From Thermotogota bacterium (lineage in GTDB: Bacteria; Thermotogota; Thermotogae; Thermotogales; DSM-5069), in contig JAKPGA010000022.1 in the NCBI GenBank assembly GCA_029551145.1, positions 124,001 to 188,000 of the forward strand: a stretch of DNA of 64,000 bases. The letters are read 5' to 3'. This document shows positions 58,279 through 64,000 of the stretch, one piece after another; the stretch's first letter is position 1; every line of letters starts with the position of its first letter. The notes beneath the pieces are model-generated. The model ran no database searches and had not been told where the DNA came from. It saw only the letters and a list, made by a program, of their open reading frames with translations. Position numbers and translations under genes: made by a program.

Positions 58279-59867
58279 TTGGATATTTCTGTTTGGTGCT
58301 TCATTCGCATCTTCCCTATGTTCATCACCCTGAGCATGACACGTTTCTTGAAGAAAGATGGTTTTTTGAAGCACTGATTGAAAGCTACATTCCCTTGTTG
58401 ATGACCTTTGAAAGGCTTGAAAAGGATGGCGTGCCCTTCAAAATAACTATGTCTCTCACTCCACCATTGCTTGAGATGACTAAAACAAATGGTCTCACAG
58501 AGAAATTCATCTCACACTTGAAAAGACTAATAGAACTCAGCGAAAAAGAAATCTCTCATGTACAGAATCAGGAAGAGAAGGCTTTAGCTGTCTTTTACAA
58601 GAACAGATTCACGCAAATCTTGGAGTATTACCAAAACCTTGATTATGACATTTGCAATGGATTTTCGAAATATGCCAAAGACGGTTATTTGGAACTCATC
58701 ACGTGCAATGCAACTCATGCATTTTTGCCTCTGATGCAACACCAGCCAAATGCCGTTAATGCCCAGATCGGCATCGGGGTAAGGGCATTCAAAGAGAGAC
58801 TGAACTTTCGTCCGAAGGGAATATGGCTTGCTGAGTGTGGTTACTTTCAAGGACTTGATGAGTTTCTCAAAAGACATGAACTCGAATTTTTCTTTGTCGA
58901 TTCGCATGGTCTTTGGTATGCGGATGAAAAACCCAAATATGGTGTTTACAAACCCGTGATGACTCCTTGCGGTGTTTTTGTTTTCGCAAGGGATCCTGAA
59001 TCAAGCGAACAAGTCTGGAGTGCAACAACTGGTTATCCAGGCGACTACAGATATAGGGAATTCTACAGAGATATAGGCTTTGACAGGGATTTCGAGTACA
59101 TAAAGCCTTACATCGATCCAAGTGGTGTAAGGGTTAACACTGGAATAAAGTACCACCGCATAACCTCGAAAGAAGTCCCATTGGATCAAAAGAAATTATA
59201 CAACCGTGATGAAGCGCTCAATGCCGCAAAAAGTCATGCGTTAGATTTCCTGAACAAAAAACTGTCTCAGACACAAAGGCTTTACGAAATTTCCGAGCAA
59301 CCACCTGTGATCGTTGCCCCCTTCGATACAGAGTTGTTTGGGCACTGGTGGTTCGAAGGACCTGAGTTCATCGAATACTTTTTCAGAGAAGCTGCAAAGA
59401 ACAAATCTCTGAAAGTAGCCACGGCTTCCGAAGTTCTGGAGAAATTTGACACGTTCCAAATACTCACGCCGGCTTCTTCTTCATGGGGATCTGGTGGATA
59501 CAACGAAACATGGCTGAATGGACAAAATGATTGGATATACCTACACATGAACGAGCTTCATGATCGTATGACAAATCTGGCCAAGCAATACGAAAATGAA
59601 ACTGACCCATTGAAAATTAGGGTGCTAAATCAAATGCTCAGAGAACTTTTGCTTTTGCAGTCAAGCGACTGGGCTTTTATCTTGACCACACAAACCAGTG
59701 TTACGTATGCTGTTAACAGAATCAAAACGCATGTGAAAAGGTTTTTAGATCTTGAAAGACAGTTTATGAGCAATAATATAGATGAACAATATCTCGCGGA
59801 AATTGAACAGAAGGATTCCATTTTTCCGTGGCTTGATTATCGAATGTACCTGTACCAAAAAATTTGA
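58275..59867 (+). CDS. GH57 family glucanotransferase/branching enzyme (AmyC-like)
   Basis: The 530-residue glycoside hydrolase family 57 protein is of the 1,4-alpha-glucan branching enzyme/AmyC size class. The five GH57 regions are seen: HSHLPYVHHPEH near 10-21 (region 1), TCNATHAFLP near 144-153, GIWLAECGYFQGL near 176-188 with the likely nucleophile Glu, PFDTELFGHWWFEGPEF near 348-364 with the acid/base Asp, and a C-terminal SSDWAFILTT helical domain near 457-466. Family branching enzymes make alpha-1,6 links in glycogen; AmyC was named alpha-amylase. ATG overlaps the DUF4912 stop. Confidence 0.9.
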   Translation: MIGYFCLVLHSHLPYVHHPEHDTFLEERWFFEALIESYIPLLMTFERLEKDGVPFKITMSLTPPLLEMTKTNGLTEKFISHLKRLIELSEKEISHVQNQEEKALAVFYKNRFTQILEYYQNLDYDICNGFSKYAKDGYLELITCNATHAFLPLMQHQPNAVNAQIGIGVRAFKERLNFRPKGIWLAECGYFQGLDEFLKRHELEFFFVDSHGLWYADEKPKYGVYKPVMTPCGVFVFARDPESSEQVWSATTGYPGDYRYREFYRDIGFDRDFEYIKPYIDPSGVRVNTGIKYHRITSKEVPLDQKKLYNRDEALNAAKSHALDFLNKKLSQTQRLYEISEQPPVIVAPFDTELFGHWWFEGPEFIEYFFREAAKNKSLKVATASEVLEKFDTFQILTPASSSWGSGGYNETWLNGQNDWIYLHMNELHDRMTNLAKQYENETDPLKIRVLNQMLRELLLLQSSDWAFILTTQTSVTYAVNRIKTHVKRFLDLERQFMSNNIDEQYLAEIEQKDSIFPWLDYRMYLYQKI

Positions 59868-59880
59868 GAGGAGGGATACA

Positions 59881-60453
59881 GTGCCCGCCAAATACTATGA
59901 AATCAGGTGGCACTCAAGAGCAGGACAAGGTGCAAAGAGCGCTTCTCAGTTACTCGCCGAGGCCGTTCTGGATTCTGGTAAGTATGCTCAGGCTTTTCCC
60001 GAATATGGAGCTGAGAGATCGGGTGCTCCAATGAGGGCATTCAACAGAATCAGCGATCAGAGGATAACAGTTCATTCCTCGGTCGAGAATCCAAATGTTG
60101 TTGTAGTCATAGATGACACGCTCCTTTCACCAGGTATTGTCGAAGGCTTAGGTGAAAAAGGTGTGCTAATAGTCAACACAACACACCCCGTCGACTACAT
60201 TAGAAAAAAGACCGGCTTCAATGGAAAGATATGCACCGTAAGGGCAACCGACATAGCACTTGAAGAAATCAAAAGAGGAATACCAAATACTGTGATGCTT
60301 GGAACAATAGCAAAAGTTACTGGATTGATAACACTGGAGGCAGCGGAACAGAAAGTTCGGGGAATGTTTGAAAAAAAGCTGTCTGCTGAAATGCTCCAAG
60401 CCAATATCAGGGCGTTGAAAAGAGGGTATGAGGAGGTGAGCTGCAGTGGCTGA
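59881..60453 (+). CDS. porC: Pyruvate:ferredoxin oxidoreductase gamma subunit
   Basis: The 190-residue gamma subunit has IRWHSRAGQGAKSASQLLAEA near 8-28, FPEYGAERSGAPMRAFNRIS near 40-59 and NTTHPVDYIRKKTG near 99-112. GTG at 59881 follows GAGGAGGGA; the longer open frame reaching into the GH57 gene is not used. It heads a four-gene por operon, 13 bases after the GH57 gene. The complex oxidises pyruvate to acetyl-CoA and reduces ferredoxin. Confidence 0.95.
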   Translation: MPAKYYEIRWHSRAGQGAKSASQLLAEAVLDSGKYAQAFPEYGAERSGAPMRAFNRISDQRITVHSSVENPNVVVVIDDTLLSPGIVEGLGEKGVLIVNTTHPVDYIRKKTGFNGKICTVRATDIALEEIKRGIPNTVMLGTIAKVTGLITLEAAEQKVRGMFEKKLSAEMLQANIRALKRGYEEVSCSG

Positions 60454-60748
60454 GCTCAAGAAATGGAACGAAATACCTATCGGTGGTGTTATAACCGAGC
60501 CGGGTACGGCTAGGAAGTACCAGACCGGAACTTGGAGGGTAAAAAGGCCAGTTTACGATAGATCCAAGTGTATAGATTGTATGATGTGCTGGTTCTACTG
60601 TCCGGATCAGGCAATTATGGAAGAGAATTCTGTCATGAAAGGTATAAATTACTTCTACTGCAAAGGTTGCGGTATCTGTGCAAACGTCTGTCCAAAAAGC
60701 GCCATTGAGATGAGACCTGAGACTGAATTCATACACAAGGAGGAATGA
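60446..60748 (+). CDS. porD: Pyruvate:ferredoxin oxidoreductase delta subunit (ferredoxin-like)
   Basis: The 100-residue subunit carries two [4Fe-4S] clusters: CIDCMMCWFYCPD near 42-54 and CKGCGICANVCPK near 72-84, the standard CxxCxxCxxxCP pair. It passes electrons from the beta subunit to external ferredoxin. GTG start after GAGGAGGTGAG, overlapping porC by eight bases. Confidence 0.96.
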   Translation: MAELKKWNEIPIGGVITEPGTARKYQTGTWRVKRPVYDRSKCIDCMMCWFYCPDQAIMEENSVMKGINYFYCKGCGICANVCPKSAIEMRPETEFIHKEE

Positions 60749-60750
60749 GC

Positions 60751-61926
60751 ATGATCAAGACTCATAAAGAAGCAATTACAGGAGCACAAGCGGCTGCATA
60801 CGCAATGAAACAGATAGAGCCAGATGTCGTAGCCGCTTATCCAATAACTCCACAAACGCCAATAGTTGAGTACTTCGCGAAATATGTTGCTGATGGCGTG
60901 GTAAGAACAGAGATGATACCAGTTGAGAGTGAACACAGCGCTATGAGCGCCGTTGTTGGTGCCGCAGCCGCGGGTGCAAGAGCTATGACAGCCACAAGCG
61001 CGAATGGACTCGCTCTCATGCACGAAATCGTATACATCGCAGCCTCGATGAGACTTCCAGTAGTTATGCCTGTCGTCAACAGGGCACTGAGCGGCCCAAT
61101 AAACATTCACTGCGATCATAGTGACACAATGGCAGAAAGAGACTCTGGCTGGATACAGATTTTCTGCGAAGATTCTCAGGAAGTCTATGATCTGATGATC
61201 ATGGCAGTCAGACTTGCTGAACACGAACAGGTCAGACTCCCAGTTATGGTCAATCAAGATGGTTTCATAATTTCCCATGGCGTTGAACCTGTTGAACTTC
61301 TGCCAGATGAGGTCGTCAAGAGTTTTGTCGGTGAACTGAAACCACTATACCCGCTGCTGGATATAGATCATCCAGTCACCTACGGTCCACTCGATCTGTA
61401 CGATTATTATTTTGAACACAAGCGACAGCAGATAGAGGCAATGAAAAATGTTTTCAAAGTATTCCCAAGTATAACCGAAGAATTCTATAAACTGACCGGC
61501 AGGAGATACAACTTTGTGGAACCCTATAGAATGGACGATGCACAGTATGTTATGGTTGCATTGGGTTCAACAAATGGAACCATCAAGTATGTCGTCGATC
61601 AATTGAGAGAAGAGGGTAGAAAGGTTGGTTTATTGAAGATATGGATGTTCAGACCATTTCCAAAGGCTGAGGTTCAACGCTATCTGACCGGCAGAAAGGC
61701 TGTTGTTGTGCTTGACAGATCGGCTTCTTTCGGTGCCGAAGCGCCTTTGTATGAAGCGATCAAATCTTCTCTTTATGAAGCTGCGGCAAAGCCACTTCTT
61801 GGATCGTTTGTCTATGGTCTTGGAGGTAGGGATATAAACCCAGAATTAGTAAGATTTGCATTCGAAAAGGCTATGAAGCACGAACTTGTTGCAGATCAAG
61901 AGTTATACCTTGGTCTCAGAGAATGA
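60751..61926 (+). CDS. porA: Pyruvate:ferredoxin oxidoreductase alpha subunit
   Basis: The 391-residue alpha subunit has the pyrimidine-binding TPP domain with GAQAAAYAMKQIEPDVVAAYP near 11-31, PITPQTPIVE, MIPVESEHSAMSAVVGAAAAGAR near 56-78 and SANGLALMHEI. The C-terminal half holds VALGSTNGTIKYVVDQLREEG and VVVLDRSASFGAEAPLYEAI. ATG at 60751 is seven bases after AAGGAGG, while the ATG at 60745 is too close. Confidence 0.96.
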   Translation: MIKTHKEAITGAQAAAYAMKQIEPDVVAAYPITPQTPIVEYFAKYVADGVVRTEMIPVESEHSAMSAVVGAAAAGARAMTATSANGLALMHEIVYIAASMRLPVVMPVVNRALSGPINIHCDHSDTMAERDSGWIQIFCEDSQEVYDLMIMAVRLAEHEQVRLPVMVNQDGFIISHGVEPVELLPDEVVKSFVGELKPLYPLLDIDHPVTYGPLDLYDYYFEHKRQQIEAMKNVFKVFPSITEEFYKLTGRRYNFVEPYRMDDAQYVMVALGSTNGTIKYVVDQLREEGRKVGLLKIWMFRPFPKAEVQRYLTGRKAVVVLDRSASFGAEAPLYEAIKSSLYEAAAKPLLGSFVYGLGGRDINPELVRFAFEKAMKHELVADQELYLGLRE

Positions 61927-61939
61927 GGAGGTGCATTGA

Positions 61940-62914
61940 ATGCCGTTGACAATGAAGAAACTTGCAGAGGTTTTCACAAATAAAGAGACAGGATTGACCC
62001 AGGGGCATCGAATGTGCCCGGGTTGCGGTGCGCCTATAACAGTGAAATTGGCTTTGATGACTGCTAAAGCTCTTGGTTACGAACCCGTGATTGGTTTTGC
62101 AACTGGCTGTATGGAAGTCTCTTCAACAATATACCCGTTCACTTCATGGAGCGTACCATATATTCACAACGCATTTGAGAATGTTGCTGCAACAATAAGT
62201 GGTGTTGAAACCGCTTACAGATCATTGAAAAAAGCTGGCAAAATCCCAGCAGATAGAAAATATGCTTTCTTTGCCTTTGGTGGTGATGGTGGCACATACG
62301 ATATAGGTCTTCAGTCGCTTTCCGGTGCTGTAGAGAGAGGTCACAAGTTCATCTACATTCTGTATGATAACGAAGGATACATGAACACAGGAAACCAGAG
62401 ATCAGGTTCGACTCCTCCAGGCGCAGACACAACAACAGCCCCAGTCGGTAAGAAGATACCAGGAAAGGTGCAGTTGAAAAAGAATATAGTCGAGATAATT
62501 GCAGGACATGAGTATGTCTATGCTGCAACTGTAACTATTGGTGAGCCGATGGATTTCATGAGCAAGATCGAGAAGGCTTTATCCTTTGAAGGGCCTTCTT
62601 TCATCGCAGCTTTAAGTCCTTGTGTGAGATACTGGAGAGTTCCTGAGGATCAAACGGTAGACATAACCAAACTCGCGGTGCAGACCAAATACTGGCCCCT
62701 TTATGAAGTAGATCGTGGTGTGTATCGAATCACAAGAAAGCCAACCAGTTTTAAGCCAGTGTCCGAATTTATAAAGATTCAAGAAAGATTCAGACTTTTA
62801 CTGCAAAGACCAGACGCTGAAGAGATTATCAATGAAATTCAGCAGTACGTGGACAAACGTTGGGATAGACTTCTTGCTCTTGAGGCAGCAACAAAGGATA
62901 AACCAATAAGATAG
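61940..62914 (+). CDS. porB: Pyruvate:ferredoxin oxidoreductase beta subunit
   Basis: The 324-residue beta subunit binds thiamine diphosphate and a [4Fe-4S] cluster. It shows MCPGCGAPITVKLAL near 25-39 (two Cys), ATGCMEVSSTIYPFTSW near 54-70, TPP motif FGGDGGTYDIGLQSLSGAVERG near 112-133 with NEGYMNTGNQRSG near 143-155, and SPCVRYW near 227-233. ATG behind GAGGAGGTG. The gamma-delta-alpha-beta order equals that of Thermotoga por. Confidence 0.96.
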   Translation: MPLTMKKLAEVFTNKETGLTQGHRMCPGCGAPITVKLALMTAKALGYEPVIGFATGCMEVSSTIYPFTSWSVPYIHNAFENVAATISGVETAYRSLKKAGKIPADRKYAFFAFGGDGGTYDIGLQSLSGAVERGHKFIYILYDNEGYMNTGNQRSGSTPPGADTTTAPVGKKIPGKVQLKKNIVEIIAGHEYVYAATVTIGEPMDFMSKIEKALSFEGPSFIAALSPCVRYWRVPEDQTVDITKLAVQTKYWPLYEVDRGVYRITRKPTSFKPVSEFIKIQERFRLLLQRPDAEEIINEIQQYVDKRWDRLLALEAATKDKPIR

Positions 62915-62936
62915 CGCGCTGCTTGGAGGCAGATGA

Positions 62937-63464
62937 ATGCGTGCTTTGATAGTTATAGACATGCAGAATGATTTTGTTCAACAGGGTGGTGCTCTTTATT
63001 TCACGGGCGCGGAAAGGGTGATTGCGCCCGTGATTGACTTGGTAAAGAATGCAATTGACAATTCTGATGCAATAATCACTACACAAGATTGGCATGATAT
63101 TGATGACGTGGAATTCACTTTATGGCCAAGGCATTGTGTTAAGAACACCATTGGTGCACAGATCGTCGAACCTTTGAAAACACATCTTGCAGGTTATGAA
63201 AAGTACTTTGCAGTTCATAAAAATCGATACAGTGCCTTCTATGGAACGAATCTTGATGAACTGCTCAGAAAATTATCAGTGAAGCAGGTTGATGTATGCG
63301 GTGTTGTTACTCACATCTGTGTTCTTTTCACAGTTGAAGAATTGAGAAACAGGGGAATAGATGTGAGAGTTCATGAAAAGGCCACTGCATCGTACGATTC
63401 AGATCTACACAGATTTGCCATTCGAATGATGAAAGAGATCCTTGGTGCCGAGGTGGTCCCATGA
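62937..63464 (+). CDS. pncA: Nicotinamidase/isochorismatase-family hydrolase (PncA-like)
   Basis: The 175-residue enzyme has the PncA triad: Asp in IVIDMQNDFVQQGGALY near 8-10, a Lys in AVHKNRYSAFYGT near 95-96, and Cys in GVVTHICVLFTVEEL near 125-139 (VxTxxCV). Zinc residues TTQDWH near 49-54 fit nicotinamidase. It converts nicotinamide to nicotinate, the substrate of the enzyme encoded next. ATG seven bases after GGAGG. Confidence 0.9.
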   Translation: MRALIVIDMQNDFVQQGGALYFTGAERVIAPVIDLVKNAIDNSDAIITTQDWHDIDDVEFTLWPRHCVKNTIGAQIVEPLKTHLAGYEKYFAVHKNRYSAFYGTNLDELLRKLSVKQVDVCGVVTHICVLFTVEELRNRGIDVRVHEKATASYDSDLHRFAIRMMKEILGAEVVP

Positions 63465-64000
63465 GAAACAGAAGGCTGGACCCAAAAGTTTTCAAAGTAC
63501 CAATAGATCGCATAAGAAACAATTATTATTCGGATATCTATTTTACAAGGTATGTCGAGGTTCTAAAGAAAGACAAAAGAAATCCAAACGTACTGTACCA
63601 GTTTTTTCCCAGAAAAGACTGTGTCGTAGTAGGCCTGGATGAGGCCCTGGCGATACTGAAATTCGCGACGGGATATTACCGTGATGAAGAAAAAGCAAAG
63701 GAGATCTTCAAGCAGACATTGACACTTGACAAGGCAATACAAGCCGCGTCGGTTGATATGAGAACAGATCTGGTCTTGGATTATACGGAGAAAAAATGGG
63801 AACTGAGAATGAAACTGAACGATCTATGGGTAGACAAATGGGAAGAAATAGAAGTGAAGGCTCTCTATGATGGTGAAGAAGCAAGGGAATGGGAGCCAAT
63901 AATGACGATAGAAGGAAATCCAACGTATTTTGGTTATCTGGAGACAATTCTTTTGGGTGTGATAGCACGCGCAACGAGCACTGCAACAGCCGTGAGAAAT
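63461..64000 (+). CDS. Nicotinate phosphoribosyltransferase (3' truncated by window)
   Basis: The first 180 residues show the family pattern: IRNNYYSDIYFTRYVEVL near 17-34 (the conserved YYSDxYF motif), YQFFPRKDCVVVGLDEALAIL near 47-67, and EGNPTYFGYLETILLGVIAR near 151-170. The enzyme converts nicotinate and PRPP to nicotinate mononucleotide in NAD salvage. ATG overlaps the pncA stop (ATGA), so the two salvage steps are coupled. The reading frame runs off the window. Confidence 0.88.
   Translation, partial: MRNRRLDPKVFKVPIDRIRNNYYSDIYFTRYVEVLKKDKRNPNVLYQFFPRKDCVVVGLDEALAILKFATGYYRDEEKAKEIFKQTLTLDKAIQAASVDMRTDLVLDYTEKKWELRMKLNDLWVDKWEEIEVKALYDGEEAREWEPIMTIEGNPTYFGYLETILLGVIARATSTATAVRN

Noticed and set aside
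1-64000. tRNA and rRNA genes
   Set aside because: No cloverleaf with a GTTCGA-type T-loop and no rRNA core sequence was noticed by eye; a tRNAscan-SE run would be decisive.

Overview
The window is a densely packed bacterial chromosome segment of moderate G+C. Its gene content and gene orders point to the order Thermotogales, probably a Pseudothermotoga-like species: por genes in the order gamma-delta-alpha-beta, frr-uppS-cdsA-alaS, hrcA-grpE-dnaJ without dnaK, a MurE with a DDPR motif, a lone GH57 enzyme behind a DUF4912 protein, SARP-type regulators, and strong GGAGG ribosome sites with many GTG/TTG starts. The assignment rests on recognised gene content only. Both ends cut through genes: a PilB/GspE ATPase on the left and nicotinate phosphoribosyltransferase on the right.

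Layout. 0-6.6 kb (+): pilus/secretion ATPase, a membrane-anchored unknown, mutS2, and an FtsA-like protein with a long repeat tail. 6.5-13.7 kb (-): a nucleoside-type ABC importer operon (unknown membrane protein, BMP binding protein, ATPase, two permeases, outer-membrane-like protein). 13.7-15.3 kb (+): a divergent SARP regulator, a GGDEF-like fragment and a zinc-ribbon/MshEN protein. 15.2-18.2 kb (-): a BtuFCD-type cobalamin importer under a cobalamin riboswitch. 18.1-21.7 kb (-): UbiA prenyltransferase, small EamA/SMR-like protein, DUF362 protein and polytopic membrane protein, possibly a lipid-linked sugar cassette. 21.7-23.2 kb (-): a Phd/YefM-like antitoxin without a toxin, and a stand-alone sugar ABC ATPase. 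23.2-31.1 kb (+): ftcD, hutI, rlmH, CNNM/CBS protein, cdd, era, ornithine-racemase-like enzyme, uxaC and a 52-residue protein.

31.0-39.1 kb is accessory ground: small solitary genes (pyruvate-kinase-C-terminal-like, YkgJ, HAD, two GNATs, C_GCAxxG protein, threonine dehydratase, esterase, methyltransferase) mixed with gene debris (a PlsY/CTP-transferase remnant, a MacB-type ATPase with nonsense codons, a frameshifted tail). A structured intergenic block at 39.2 kb, ending in a strong terminator, may be a small RNA or dispersed repeat. 39.4-44.1 kb (-): frr-uppS-cdsA-alaS. 44.1-45.9 kb: an ABC-2 exporter. 46-48.8 kb: a small membrane protein, rqcH and nfo. 48.8-50 kb (+): DUF72 protein and acpP. 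50-54.7 kb (-): murE-murF-mraY and an exported propeller-like protein. 54.7-57.4 kb (+): CIRCE-controlled hrcA-grpE-dnaJ. 57.5-64 kb (+): DUF4912 protein, GH57 enzyme, pyruvate ferredoxin oxidoreductase, and nicotinamidase with nicotinate phosphoribosyltransferase.

Three points stand out. Four genes (mutS2, the UbiA gene, the antitoxin gene, cdd) appear to start at AUA or CUG codons placed correctly behind strong Shine-Dalgarno sites. The murE and hrcA promoters run back to back with overlapping -35 hexamers, so wall-precursor synthesis and the chaperone operon probably compete for RNA polymerase. The UbiA/DUF362/EamA-like/membrane-protein group is the best candidate for an undescribed envelope glycan pathway. 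No tRNA, rRNA, CRISPR array, insertion sequence or prophage was recognised.
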